From assembly GCA_013911135.1 (NCBI GenBank), contig JACERO010000076.1:1-36691 (forward strand): a DNA stretch of 36,691 nucleotides. Direction: 5' to 3'. The stretch's first letter is position 1, and every line of letters begins with the position of its first letter. The notes beneath the pieces were generated by a model. That model saw nothing but the letters and a program-made list of their open reading frames with translations. It did no database searches and had not been told where the DNA came from. Below, one piece after another: positions 16,087 to 24,253 of this stretch. The stretch comes from Candidatus Nitrosopumilus sp. (GTDB lineage Archaea; Thermoproteota; Nitrososphaeria; Nitrososphaerales; Nitrosopumilaceae). A program made the translations under genes and the position numbers.

Positions 16087-16497
16087 TTATGATCTTGGCC
16101 ACATAGAATTCCAAGTTTCAGCAAATTTTTTCATCGTTTCACCATAAGCTTGCATTTGTTCTAGTCCAGATGAACTTAGAGTATTTTGCCAGTTTTCAGC
16201 AAATTGTTTGAAAACAGAAGCATTAGAATCATTGAGAGCCTTTTGCCAATTCTCTCCAAATTCTTTAAAGTACTTCATTCCTGCATCAGTCATTGCTTTT
16301 TGCCAATTCTCTCCAAATGATTTCATGGTATCGGCACTAGATTCAGTAGTTGCTTTTTCCCAGACTTGATTGAATTTAGCTTGCATGTCATTACTTGCAT
16401 TTTGCATTTGCTCAAAAAGGGATTTCCAGCCTTCAAGAGATTTTGTATATTCTTGCCATAATGAATCCCACTCGTTGTTTTTTTCTTGTTCAGACAT
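16087..16497 (-). CDS. Phasin-like protein with five 19-residue repeats
   Basis: A 136-residue amphipathic helical protein. The N-terminal part (NNEWDSLWQEYTKSLEGWKS) matches the helical start of the protein at 13618-14088. From residue 42 there is an exact 19-residue period with an aromatic residue at 42, 61, 80, 99 and 118, mostly as F-x-x-x-W: FNQVWEKA, FGENWQKA, FGENWQKA, FAENWQNT, YGETMKKF. Such regular amphipathic helices suit surface coating, as in phasins of polyhydroxyalkanoate granules, or a repeat coiled coil. Granule association is inferred. It lacks the basic N-terminal extension of its paralogue. Confidence 0.75.
   Translation of the reverse strand: MSEQEKNNEWDSLWQEYTKSLEGWKSLFEQMQNASNDMQAKFNQVWEKATTESSADTMKSFGENWQKAMTDAGMKYFKEFGENWQKALNDSNASVFKQFAENWQNTLSSSGLEQMQAYGETMKKFAETWNSMWPRS
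16090..16374 (-). repeat. Five tandem 57-bp coding repeats
   Basis: These encode the five 19-residue units of the phasin-like protein. Two adjacent units are close to identical over 20 nt at DNA level: TTTTGCCAATTCTCTCCAAA occurs at 16241-16260 and again at 16298-16317, exactly 57 bp apart. This indicates recent unit duplication. Confidence 0.8.
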
Positions 16498-16551
16498 TAA
16501 TTAGAGATAATTTTCATTATTCTTAAATGGATCCATGGAAATCAGAGATGG

Positions 16552-17070
16552 TTATTTTTGACGATTTTTCAATCGTTTTTCCATTCTAATTTTACCTTCA
16601 TCAAACTTGGTTCTATCTTCATCTGTTTTAAGAGCTAGTCTTGGAACATGCATTGGTTTTCCATTTTTGTCAAGAGCCACAAATGTAACAAAAGCATTTC
16701 CAGTAATGGTTCTTATTCCAGTGACAATATTTTCGGCTTCAGCTTTAACTTCAATCTCCATTGACGAGTTATGTACATAATTTATTCTGGCATTCAGTTT
16801 GAGAACATTACCGACAAAAATGGGTTTTAGAAAATTAACACTATCCATAGATACAGTGACTGCATTTGACTGTGAATGTCGTTGAGCTACAATTCCTGCA
16901 ACCATATCAATATGTTTTAAAATTTCACCACCAAACACATTTCCTGCCGGATTTGCATCTGTAGGAAACATCCTAACAATAACTTCTGCATGTGATTCAG
17001 AAGGACTTTTTTCACGAATGTTGGAATTCTCAGATGACATTTTTAATCTCTCAATAGTTTCTAAATTCAT
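16552..17070 (-). CDS. Hotdog-fold acyl-CoA thioesterase
   Basis: A 172-residue (or 162 from ATG 17040) single-hotdog thioesterase of the YciA/BFIT type, hydrolysing acyl-CoA to free acid and CoA. Family pattern: VRMFPTDANPAGNVFGGEIL, where the N-x-x-G-x-x-FGG segment surrounds the active site, then the central helix HIDMVAGIVAQRH and the strands VSMDSVNFLKPIFVGN. The basic C-terminal tail (RMEKRLKNRQK) is not part of the fold. It lies 28 nt downstream of the UbiD gene in the same direction, so it is probably co-transcribed. The chain-length preference is unknown. Confidence 0.88.
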   Translation of the reverse strand: MNLETIERLKMSSENSNIREKSPSESHAEVIVRMFPTDANPAGNVFGGEILKHIDMVAGIVAQRHSQSNAVTVSMDSVNFLKPIFVGNVLKLNARINYVHNSSMEIEVKAEAENIVTGIRTITGNAFVTFVALDKNGKPMHVPRLALKTDEDRTKFDEGKIRMEKRLKNRQK

Positions 17071-17098
17071 CCAATTTAATTTAATCAGTTGACTTTGA

Positions 17099-18430
17099 TT
17101 ATTTGAAATATTTCTCTAGTTTGATTTTGTCAATTTTTGGAATTTTTGCTATTTCAAATCCTTCTGGACGTTTTGAAAGAGATCTGGTTGCATCAATACC
17201 CAGTTTTGCAGTTTGTAATTTCTGTTGATTGCTAGAAGGATCAAGACTAGAACCACGAACATTTTTGATGATAATCAGATCTTTATCAGCTTGAAATCTT
17301 GTAGCCATAGCATATTCTACTGATTCAGCACTATTAGGATCAATATCCTCATCAACTATAGTTACTTGTTTTAGAGAGCGATGAGAGGCAAATGTTTTTT
17401 TAATTATTTTTTTAGGATCAGATTCACTTTTCTTTTTAATTTGTACAACAGCATGTAACCAATTGCATCCACCATTAGTCATTGAAACTTGTTGTGTTTG
17501 AGAATAAGTTTTCTTTAATTCTCCATTTAACTTGGATTCAATTGGCATTCCCATTAGTAATCTATGCTCTGAATAACCAGATAGAACATCATGGAAAATT
17601 GGATTATTTCTAAAATATAGATTTTCAAGTTCAAAAACTGGTTGAGATCTTTTATGATCATATGTTTGAAGCATTTCAACCATCCATTCACGATGAGTTT
17701 TATCACGAAGAATTTTTCCTTCCATTACAATTTCAGCACCTGATGGTACATTCAGTCCTGTAGAAGGAAGTTTTGCTAAAGTTAATTTTCCACCCAAAAG
17801 AGAATTTGCAATATCAATTTCATCTTTTCCCCATTCAGCTTGATATGCACCTGCGATAGAAATTGCTGGATGAACTCCTACAGTAATTGCAATTTTTAGA
17901 TCTTCACCATGGTCTTTTGCATCAATAAAACATCGATGAAGATGACGTCCTTCTACCATTCTCATGGAAAAATGAGTTTTATCAATTGGCATTAATCTAT
18001 GAAAGGAAGAATTTTGTTTTCCAGTTTCAGGATTCTTAGCATAAACAATAGAAGACGTGATAAATGGACCAGATTCCTTTTCAAAATGAGTTACAATAGG
18101 CATGGAAGAGAGATTTTTTGACTTGTTTTCCATGAATTTTCCTGAAGGAACAATTTTTGGTTGTTTAGCTTTTTTAATTGCTGAAATGACTTTTTCATGA
18201 ATATTATTTTCTGTACCTCCAACTGCTAGAGCAAATCTTTTTCGAGTACCCACTAAATTAGCAACTAAACTAAAATTACTTTCTTTGATATTTTCAAATA
18301 AAATTGCATGTGAACCATCAACTTTTGCAGTAATTCCTGCAATTTCAAATTTTGTCGAAACTTTTGTTTTTATAATTTTGAGATCTTTACTCTTTTTTAT
18401 TAGAGAAATATAATTTCTTAAATCAGTCAT
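17099..18430 (-). CDS. UbiD-family decarboxylase, probable anhydromevalonate phosphate decarboxylase
   Basis: A 443-residue prenylated-FMN-dependent decarboxylase. The N-terminus (MTDLRNYISLI), NLVGTRKRFALAVG, MRMVEGRHLHRCFIDAKDHG, VGVHPAISIAGAY and GLNVPSGAEIVMEGKI match UbiD in order, as do SQTQQVSMTNGGCNWLHAVV and IVDEDIDPNSAESVEYAMAT. Archaeal UbiD proteins of this length include the decarboxylase of the archaeal mevalonate pathway, which makes isopentenyl phosphate from anhydromevalonate 5-phosphate. This assignment rests on family knowledge; phosphomevalonate dehydratase and UbiX are not in this window. It overlaps the small gene upstream by 8 nt. Confidence 0.85.
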   Translation of the reverse strand: MTDLRNYISLIKKSKDLKIIKTKVSTKFEIAGITAKVDGSHAILFENIKESNFSLVANLVGTRKRFALAVGGTENNIHEKVISAIKKAKQPKIVPSGKFMENKSKNLSSMPIVTHFEKESGPFITSSIVYAKNPETGKQNSSFHRLMPIDKTHFSMRMVEGRHLHRCFIDAKDHGEDLKIAITVGVHPAISIAGAYQAEWGKDEIDIANSLLGGKLTLAKLPSTGLNVPSGAEIVMEGKILRDKTHREWMVEMLQTYDHKRSQPVFELENLYFRNNPIFHDVLSGYSEHRLLMGMPIESKLNGELKKTYSQTQQVSMTNGGCNWLHAVVQIKKKSESDPKKIIKKTFASHRSLKQVTIVDEDIDPNSAESVEYAMATRFQADKDLIIIKNVRGSSLDPSSNQQKLQTAKLGIDATRSLSKRPEGFEIAKIPKIDKIKLEKYFK

Positions 18431-18734
18431 TATCTACCATTTCCATTATCTCAAACATTAAGGCTTTTGCAGTATTAGGTTCTAGTTCTTTTTGAATAAA
18501 TGTAGAAACTAAAGCAACACCTCTCATCCTGGTGCTAATTCGTTCAGCAACAAGTTTTAGAAAAAGAGATTCATTTCTAGACGGAATTACAGTTGTGGTA
18601 ATCGGTGTAGGCCCAGTTGCTAAAGAAACAACCATAGAACCTATTTTGGTGATACCCTCTGAGACAGAAACAAAATATCCATTCTCAAATTTTTGAATTT
18701 GTAAAAAAAAAGTACGGCTCTCCAAATTTACCAT
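18423..18734 (-). CDS. Small conserved protein, possibly proteasome-assembly-chaperone-like
   Basis: A 103-residue protein from ATG 18734; a TTG at 18764 is possible but lies over the TATA-like region. The order is three or four beta strands (TFFLQIQKFENGYFVSVSEG, KIGSMVVSLATG), a Pro/Thr loop (PTPITTTVIPSR), a helix (FLKLVAERISTRM), a strand (GVALVSTFI) and a C-terminal helix (NTAKALMFEIMEMV). This resembles the compact fold of eukaryotic PAC3/PAC4 20S proteasome assembly chaperones and their archaeal relatives. That is pattern similarity only. Overlap with ubiD suggests co-translation. The function is otherwise unknown. Confidence 0.65.
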   Translation of the reverse strand: MVNLESRTFFLQIQKFENGYFVSVSEGITKIGSMVVSLATGPTPITTTVIPSRNESLFLKLVAERISTRMRGVALVSTFIQKELEPNTAKALMFEIMEMVDND

Positions 18735-18781
18735 TTTCTGGGAAAATCCACTTGGAGAGTTCAATAAGCTATGAACAAATC

Positions 18782-19234
18782 TTATGCTTTTATTGCTATT
18801 GATTCACTTTCTTGGGAAGTTTTGATACTTGGATTTTTCTTGCAATTTTTTTCGTGTTTGTCTGCATAAACAAACAATTTTTCACAGTGTATGCAAGGAG
18901 TTTTTTCCTTTTTTGTTGCTTTTGATTTTATTGCTTTAACAGTTTTAGATTTTGATTTAGCTTTTACTGCTACATCAACTTCAATCTCTTGTAATTTATT
19001 ATCTGCTGCTGCTTTAGCTTCAATAGAATCAGCTTCAACTCTAGCACGCAATTTTGCTTTGTATTTTAGATTACGTGGTTTAGTTCTTAATCTATATCCA
19101 CAACATGGACACCAAAGTCCTTCCCATTTGATGAAAATTTCACAAATTTGGCATCGACGTTGTCCAGAAGCATATCTTCCGGTTCCAACAGGCTTTTGAG
19201 CCTTGTATCTAACACAAATTCCTTTACATGTCAT
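18782..19234 (-). CDS. Two-domain zinc protein of unknown function (150 aa)
   Basis: Residues 1-60 form a Cys-rich basic domain: MTCKGICVRYKAQKPVGTGR, then RRCQICEIFI, then WCPCCGYRLRTKPRN, with three Cys pairs that can bind one or two zinc ions. I recognise this N-terminal block as common in ammonia-oxidising archaea. Residues 60-115 are a low-complexity Ala/Lys linker. Residues 115-135 form a C2HC-type knuckle (CIHCEKLFVYADKHEKNC). The composition suggests nucleic-acid binding, but no function is established. A TATA-like CTATATAA lies at 19262-19269. Confidence 0.75.
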   Translation of the reverse strand: MTCKGICVRYKAQKPVGTGRYASGQRRCQICEIFIKWEGLWCPCCGYRLRTKPRNLKYKAKLRARVEADSIEAKAAADNKLQEIEVDVAVKAKSKSKTVKAIKSKATKKEKTPCIHCEKLFVYADKHEKNCKKNPSIKTSQESESIAIKA

Positions 19235-19261
19235 CTTGGTATTTTATTATAGAATTCACAA

Positions 19262-19269
19262 CTATATAA
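19262..19269 (-). promoter_or_regulatory. TATA-like box for the 19234 zinc-protein gene
   Basis: TTATATAG on the minus strand is centred about 31 nt upstream of the ATG at 19234. Confidence 0.4.
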
Positions 19270-19549
19270 GAATAGATCGATAAAATCTATAATAAAATCA
19301 GAAAAAGATGAAAATATTATAAATTAATTTGCGATCAAAGTTATTAGTTTTAAAAAAAACGAAGGAATCATCAATAAATATGTATAGTTTTTTGGAATAC
19401 CTTATTTTTTGAAAAAATGATATGTAGTGATATAGTTGTTTAGCTAAAAATTTTATTTTTTTTTCAAAAAAAACAAAAAATTCATTATATCCACATATTT
19501 GTATCATTGTACAAGGAAAATGAGAGTAAAAAGTGGCAAACTCACATAA

Positions 19550-19578
19550 TTTTCAAAAATTGCTAAAATTTTTGAAAA
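19550..19578 (-). terminator. 12-bp perfect hairpin downstream of the RuvC-like gene
   Basis: TTTTCAAAAATT and AATTTTTGAAAA pair perfectly around a 5-nt loop (GCTAA). The stem begins 12 nt past the stop codon of the minus-strand RuvC-like gene, the place of a 3' end signal. The arms contain T5 runs on both strands. Confidence 0.45.
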
Positions 19579-19590
19579 GGAATTTTTGAT

Positions 19591-20249
19591 TTAACCTGTC
19601 ATTGATAAAGGAAGAATAAAGTGTCTATATCCTTCTCGTTGTGAGATGTATTTTGCAGAAAGCATATCTCGTTTTCCTCTTTGATTGAAATTTTTAATTT
19701 TTAGACTGGTTTTTTGTTCATCAACAAATTCTAATTCAAAAGATGAACAAAAATTTAGATTAAGTACAGTTACAATTTGTTTTGCAATTTTCAATTTCCA
19801 TTTCCAATTTTTACAATTTTGCGTTTTGCTCTAAGACCACCTAAAACTTGAATGATATGAAAAACTAATTTTTCAACTGAAGAATGAAATGAGCTCTCAA
19901 TTTCTTTTCCATAGTAAAATATCGACAAACCAATTCTTTGTCCGGGATCAATTCCTAAGATTAGATCTTCTTCTTCAAAATCTGAATTGAGTCTTTGCAT
20001 CATTATACCTCTAATTACAGTAGGATGATGCTCAAAGATATCTTCATGAAGTAAGAGTTTTTCACAGTTTTTTGGAGACTCTTTTTTGGTAGTAAAAATC
20101 AGATGCCCAGAATAATCTAGAATTTCTTCAGGAAGTATAGAATCAAAAGATAGTTTGAGAATTTTAAGATAGGTTGAAAATCTATAGTATGGTTTACCAT
20201 AAGTAGTTGCAATTCCAATACGAGCGTTCAGTAAAGGATCGATATTTGA
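19591..20249 (-). pseudogene. RuvC-like (RNase H fold) protein, split by a frameshift and lacking a normal start
   Basis: An open minus-strand frame from 20249 reads NIDPLLNARIGIATTYGKPY and runs through LILGIDPGQRIGLSIFYYG to KIVKIGNGN, stopping within 19791-19794. The next frame, sharing a TTGA overlap, continues KIAKQIVTVLNLNF through NFNQRGKRDMLSAKYIS to the end at 19591. GIDPGxRxGLxxF is the first catalytic strand of RuvC-like RNase H folds. One extra T at the overlap (AATTGA to AATTTGA) would join the parts into about 219 residues. No ATG, GTG or TTG precedes the first 82 codons; the first in-frame ATGs are at 20003 and 20000. It could be two coupled genes, but decay or a sequence error is simpler. 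Confidence 0.6.
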
Positions 20250-20273
20250 CTAGATATAATATATGATTTAGAT

Positions 20274-20609
20274 TTATGCTTTCAAAACAGTTGACACTAC
20301 ATGTTTTACTGCTTCATCAAAATTAGCATCAATTTTTGACTGGATTTCAGATAATTTAGTCTCACCTTCTTGAGTAATTTTGGCAGATTCTGCTGTTGCC
20401 TTTTCTTTTGATGCATTAATGATTACTTCAGCCTCTTTTGTGGCCATTTCTTGAGTTTTTTCTAATAATACATCAATTTCAGTTTGAGTCTTTACAGCAA
20501 GTTGTTTTTTCATATCAGCTACTTTGCCGTTTAGGGAATCTAGATCATCTTCTAATGCGTTCAAAGACTTGATTATTCCAGTAACTTTAGATTCAGCCAT
20601 ACTGCTCAT
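20274..20609 (-). CDS. A-type ATP synthase subunit H-like coiled-coil protein
   Basis: A 111-residue helical protein from ATG 20609 (a TTG at 20618 adds three residues). Residues 10-50 have LNALEDDLDSLNGKVADMKK. A long Ala/Glu/Lys helix follows (EKTQEMATKEAEVIINASKE, then KITQEGETKLSEIQ), and the end NFDEAVKHVVSTVLKA is typical of subunit H/AhaH, the peripheral stalk of A-type ATP synthase. The other synthase subunits are not in the window, so the role rests on family resemblance; another coiled-coil protein is possible. The RuvC-like frame follows 24 nt downstream. Confidence 0.72.
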   Translation of the reverse strand: MSSMAESKVTGIIKSLNALEDDLDSLNGKVADMKKQLAVKTQTEIDVLLEKTQEMATKEAEVIINASKEKATAESAKITQEGETKLSEIQSKIDANFDEAVKHVVSTVLKA

Positions 20610-20694
20610 TATACCCAAAATTCAACAATTCCATTACTTAAATCATTCATTTGGTAGGCATGATCTACGCCTAAATTTTCATTCAACAATAAAT

Positions 20695-21123
20695 CTATCG
20701 TACAATAAGAACTGGGCATCTTACTCGGTGAGCAACACTATCTGTAACACTACCTAGAATTAATTTATCCCAACCTGTTATTCCCTGAGCACCCATTACT
20801 ATTAGATCAACTTTCTTGGATTTGGAATATGATACTATTGTTTTTGTTACCGATTTACTTTCTATAATTTCAGAACGAAATGAAACTTTGGCTTTTTTTG
20901 CAGCAGATTTAAATGATTTAAACTCTTTTGCTACAAGATTTTTAGTCCCGCCTATTGCTTTATCCCAAAGATTGGTATGAGCCCAATGTCCAGGAGACAT
21001 ATCCAAGACAGTAACCATCGAAAGCTTGGAATTGTATTTTTTTGCCATATTCAAAGATACTTTGAATGCATGTTTAGAATGACCTGAACCGTCGTATGGA
21101 ACTAGAATATTTTTGAAGAGCAT
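20695..21123 (-). CDS. Universal stress protein (UspA family)
   Basis: A 142-residue single UspA domain. The N-terminal strand FKNILVPYDGSGHSKHAF, the beta strand VDLIVMGAQG and the ATP-binding loop GAQGITGWDKLILGSVTD, then CPVLIVR, are all in place, so ATP binding is likely. The insertion near residue 50 (GHWAHTNLWDKAIGG) is slightly unusual. It is the third gene after PUA and NAC, 14 nt from the NAC stop, and probably belongs to the same transcript. Confidence 0.93.
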   Translation of the reverse strand: MLFKNILVPYDGSGHSKHAFKVSLNMAKKYNSKLSMVTVLDMSPGHWAHTNLWDKAIGGTKNLVAKEFKSFKSAAKKAKVSFRSEIIESKSVTKTIVSYSKSKKVDLIVMGAQGITGWDKLILGSVTDSVAHRVRCPVLIVR

Positions 21124-21137
21124 AAATAATCACAACT

Positions 21138-21479
21138 TTATCCTGAAGTTAGAAGTAATATTGCTCTTGCAAGATCGCCTTTAGCTTCCTCTAAAGCATT
21201 TTTAGCTTTTTCTTCATCAACTCCAGCTTGCTGGCTAACTAGCTGAATATCTTCTTCTGAGAAAATTGGAACCTCTAATTCACTTTCTTCATAACTGTCT
21301 GCAGTTACTGTAAAAATAGAACTATCTTTTGCTTTCATTTCAGTAACAGATGGTTTGGAAATAATAATCTCTTTTTTGTCCGTCTTTATTATTACCTCTT
21401 GAACATTTGGGAGTTCACTCATATCAAGACCCATCTTGTCCATCATTCTTCGCATTTCGCGATTTCCTCCTCGCATCAT
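21138..21479 (-). CDS. nac: Nascent polypeptide-associated complex protein (NAC-alpha)
   Basis: A 113-residue archaeal NAC that binds emerging polypeptides at the ribosome. An N-terminal basic tail (MMRGGNREMRRMMDKMG) contacts the ribosome. The NAC beta domain follows (VQEVIIKTDKKEIIISKPSV and FTVTADSYEE). The C-terminal UBA domain has EEDIQLVSQQAGVDEEKA and LARAILLLT. Length and domain order are canonical. It overlaps the PUA gene by 4 nt, a pairing common in archaea. Confidence 0.96.
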   Translation of the reverse strand: MMRGGNREMRRMMDKMGLDMSELPNVQEVIIKTDKKEIIISKPSVTEMKAKDSSIFTVTADSYEESELEVPIFSEEDIQLVSQQAGVDEEKAKNALEEAKGDLARAILLLTSG

Positions 21480-21955
21480 GATTCTATTTTCTCTTTACGA
21501 CTTTTTAAACTATCTCTGACCTTAACGGCTACGCCTCTATCAAAATCTAAAATCATATCACAGGATAGAATAGCCTTGCCAACTGCAATGACTTTATTTT
21601 TGAATAATATTGGAGTATCAGCAGAAATGCGCACTTTTTTTCCACACCATACCACATGTTTACAAAAAACAGATCTTCCTTCCATGACAAACGGAGCAGC
21701 GTCTTTATTTATCTCAAGACAGTTTTCTCGAAATGCCTTACTTTTCAGTAAAATTTGAGCAAAATAAGTGCTAATTGCTAAACCACCATCAATTCTCAAA
21801 GTGCATAGTAATTTTCCTTTATGTGAAACAGTTCTTATCCTTCCAGTTTTTCGTGAAAAAGTAATTTCAACATCTTTTGGTAAATATTTTGATACACCAT
21901 TGCCAAATAACGCATCAAGTGAATGCTGAAGCTTTAGGATTTGATCCATGCACAT
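21476..21955 (-). CDS. PUA-domain RNA-binding protein
   Basis: A 159-residue protein. The N-terminal half (about 1-75) resembles the pre-PUA region of archaeosine tRNA-guanine transglycosylase-type proteins, with VEITFSRKTGRIRTVSHKGK. The C-terminal PUA domain (about 85-150) has DAAPFVMEGRSVFCKHVV and PILFKNKVIAVGKAILS. PUA domains bind structured RNA such as tRNA or rRNA. There is no catalytic domain, so a ribosome- or tRNA-associated role is inferred. It is the first gene of the PUA-NAC-Usp unit and divergent from the PhoU-like gene. Confidence 0.88.
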   Translation of the reverse strand: MCMDQILKLQHSLDALFGNGVSKYLPKDVEITFSRKTGRIRTVSHKGKLLCTLRIDGGLAISTYFAQILLKSKAFRENCLEINKDAAPFVMEGRSVFCKHVVWCGKKVRISADTPILFKNKVIAVGKAILSCDMILDFDRGVAVKVRDSLKSRKEKIES

Positions 21956-22008
21956 AGGCGATATTTTCTAAATATTAGTTCAATGTAAAACTATATTTGA
22001 AGTCTCAA

Positions 22009-22017
22009 ACTATATAG
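22009..22017 (+). promoter_or_regulatory. TATA-like box for the PhoU-like gene
   Basis: ACTATATAG is centred 27 nt upstream of ATG 22040, leaderless spacing. Confidence 0.5.
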
Positions 22018-22039
22018 ACTGGTTTTTTCTCTTTAGATT

Positions 22040-23086
22040 ATGGATGAAAGAGGAGAAACAAGAAAAATTCAATTTACAGGAAAATCATCATACATAGTTT
22101 CATTACCAAAACAATGGGTAGTGGATCTAGGTCTAAAACAAGGAGACCAAATTAGAATAGTTAGAAAAGGATCATCGACATTAGAACTTTATCCACCAAA
22201 ATTTGAATCTCGTATACAAAAAAAAGAAGATGCAACAATAGAGATTGGTATTGAAGAAGAAGCATCATCAATTGTTAGAAAATTAATTTCTCTGTATTTT
22301 TTAGGATTCAAAACGATTAACGTTAAACCAAAAAACGGTAGATTAAGTCCCAATCAGAGAAAAACTGTGAAAGAAGCAGTTAAGCGAATGTTAATGGGTT
22401 CGGAAATTATTTCTGATTCAAGTGGAGGAATTACAGTACAGGTTCTTGTAAATTTACTAGAATTATCAGTTGATGGAGCATTCAAAAGAATGATTCACTT
22501 AGCTAGATCAATGTCTAGTGATGCAATTTTAGCAGTAAAGGAGAATAATTTAGATCTGGCTCAAGAAGTAATCAATACTGATGATGAAGTAGACAGATTT
22601 GGATTTTATATTATTCGTCAATTAAAGATAGCAATACAAAATGAACACATGTTAAAAGAGATGGGTTTTAGAAATGCTAGAAATTGTCTTGGATATAGAT
22701 TAGTTGTAAAAAATATAGAGAGAGCAGGGGATCATGCAGCATTTATTGCAAAAGATCTTCTCGAGTTCAAAAAGCCAGCCAAAAAAGAAATTTTAGAAAA
22801 ACTCCAAGATATGAATGAATTTTGTTTATCTGTCTTGGATGACTCATGTCTGGCATTATTCAAAGAAGATTATACACAAGCAGAAAAAACCATTAAAAAA
22901 ACAAATGAAATTTCCAAATATGAGAAAAAAGTTAGAGATGCTTCAAAATCACTAAAAAATGAGGAGGAAATTTACAGAGTTAGAAGAATGACTGAAAATA
23001 TTAGAAGAGTTTCTGAATATGCTAGCGATATAGCAGAAATTGTGCTAAATATGAATATAGAAAAAACATTGAAAAAAACTGAATGA
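22040..23086 (+). CDS. PhoU-domain protein with AbrB-like N-terminus
   Basis: A 348-residue regulator. Residues 1-50 are a SpoVT/AbrB swapped-hairpin domain (ETRKIQFTGKSSYIVSLPKQW, then LGLKQGDQIRIV) likely to bind DNA. Residues about 130-340 carry two PhoU three-helix repeats, seen as EVINTDDEVDRFGFYIIRQL with NIERAGDHAAFIA, and RMTENIRRVSEYASDIAEI. The E/D-rich motifs bind metal clusters in PhoU proteins. The combination is common in archaea and links phosphate status to transcription. No Pst transporter lies nearby, so the target is unknown. Confidence 0.93.
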   Translation: MDERGETRKIQFTGKSSYIVSLPKQWVVDLGLKQGDQIRIVRKGSSTLELYPPKFESRIQKKEDATIEIGIEEEASSIVRKLISLYFLGFKTINVKPKNGRLSPNQRKTVKEAVKRMLMGSEIISDSSGGITVQVLVNLLELSVDGAFKRMIHLARSMSSDAILAVKENNLDLAQEVINTDDEVDRFGFYIIRQLKIAIQNEHMLKEMGFRNARNCLGYRLVVKNIERAGDHAAFIAKDLLEFKKPAKKEILEKLQDMNEFCLSVLDDSCLALFKEDYTQAEKTIKKTNEISKYEKKVRDASKSLKNEEEIYRVRRMTENIRRVSEYASDIAEIVLNMNIEKTLKKTE

Positions 23087-23142
23087 TTTATCAAAACAGG
23101 TAGAATCTTTAACGTGAATTATACTAAAAATATCGAATCAAA

Positions 23143-24252
23143 ATGAAGTCTACAATTTTAATCACATATGATAAAGAAGATGCAATTAATGAAGCCAAAG
23201 GATTGTGCGACGCTGCAGGATATCAAATAGTTCATACAATTACCGCAAAATTTCTACAAAAACGAAAATATGGAATTAGTGGCGGAATTTTAGAGAAATT
23301 AGAAGAACTATCAGAAAAACTCAGACCAGATGTAATTGTATTTGATGAAATTTTAAAACCAAGCCAAAACTATAATCTTGCATCTGCTTTACATAGAGAA
23401 GTTTTAGATAGAGAAGCATTAATTCTTGAAATTTTTGAAAGTAGAGCATCAAGTGCAGAATCAAAATTACAAGTAAAATTAGCTCAATTAAGATATGAAA
23501 TGTCCAGAGCGAAAGAAAAAGTTCGTCTTTCAAACATGGGAGAACAACCAGGATTTATGGGGATAGGAAAATTTGAGGTTGATGTTTACTATAATGATAT
23601 CAAACACAGAATGCAAACAGTAAGATCTAAACTGGAAAAGGCAGGAAAACAAAGAGAGCTTCATAGACAAGGAAGAAAGAGAATGAGATTCGAAATAATC
23701 TCATTAGCGGGTTATACTTCTTCAGGAAAAACAACATTGTTTAACAAAATGACAGGAGAAACAAAAGCGGAGAGTAAAGAACTGTTTACTACACTTTCTA
23801 CAACTATACGAAGAGTAACAATTAATCAAGAACCATTCTTAATCTCAGATACGGTTGGTTTTATCAGTAAATTACCTGCATATATGATAGATGCATTCAA
23901 ATCAACATTGGAGGAATTAAAACATACAGATATCGTAATTGTTGTAATTGATATTAGTGATTCATTAATTGAACTAAAAAAGAAATTTGCTAGTTGTATG
24001 AGAACGTTAGGTGAGTTAGAAATTGAAAAAGAAAAGTTGGTCTATGCATTAAACAAAGCAGATTTGGTAAAAAGTGAAGAGATTGAGCAGAAAATCAACA
24101 TACTTGATTTAACTGAAAATAAAAAATGGGTTTCAGTTTCTGCAAAAACAGGAAAGAATGTAATTCAGCTTAAAGAATTAATCAAAGATATTATGAAAAG
24201 TCAGAATTTACCTAAATTTGAGAGAAATATTTTGGAAGGAGTTGAAAAATAA
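23143..24252 (+). CDS. hflX: GTPase HflX
   Basis: A 369-residue ribosome-associated GTPase. The N-terminal HflX domain (about 1-180) has [28 protein letters not shown] and the glycine-containing linker helix region. The G domain has G1 GYTSSGKTT (190-198), G2 [10 protein letters not shown]3 DTVGFI, G4 NKAD and G5 SVSAKTGKN. HflX splits stalled 70S ribosomes in bacteria; in archaea it binds the large subunit. The TAA ends one base before the TTG start of trm56, so the two are one transcript. Confidence 0.95.
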   Translation: MKSTILITYDKEDAINEAKGLCDAAGYQIVHTITAKFLQKRKYGISGGILEKLEELSEKLRPDVIVFDEILKPSQNYNLASALHREVLDREALILEIFESRASSAESKLQVKLAQLRYEMSRAKEKVRLSNMGEQPGFMGIGKFEVDVYYNDIKHRMQTVRSKLEKAGKQRELHRQGRKRMRFEIISLAGYTSSGKTTLFNKMTGETKAESKELFTTLSTTIRRVTINQEPFLISDTVGFISKLPAYMIDAFKSTLEELKHTDIVIVVIDISDSLIELKKKFASCMRTLGELEIEKEKLVYALNKADLVKSEEIEQKINILDLTENKKWVSVSAKTGKNVIQLKELIKDIMKSQNLPKFERNILEGVEK

Positions 24253-24253
24253 T

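Larger units (their letters stand above)
19235..19590. other. 356-bp A/T-rich gap without a gene
   Basis: No convincing reading frame: the 69-codon minus frame at 19298-19507 is Phe/Lys/Tyr low complexity from poly-A/T. The stretch holds three strong A/T inverted repeats: a 15-bp palindrome with 6 T and 6 A at its core (19404-19418), an 8T-C-8A palindrome (19457-19473), and the 12-bp stem at 19550-19578. It also holds the promoter of the zinc-protein gene at its left edge. Confidence 0.6.

Noticed and set aside
19298-19507. 69-codon minus-strand frame rich in Phe, Lys, Tyr and Ile
   Set aside because: Composition is a by-product of poly-A/T palindromes; no domain, and the region behaves as spacer.
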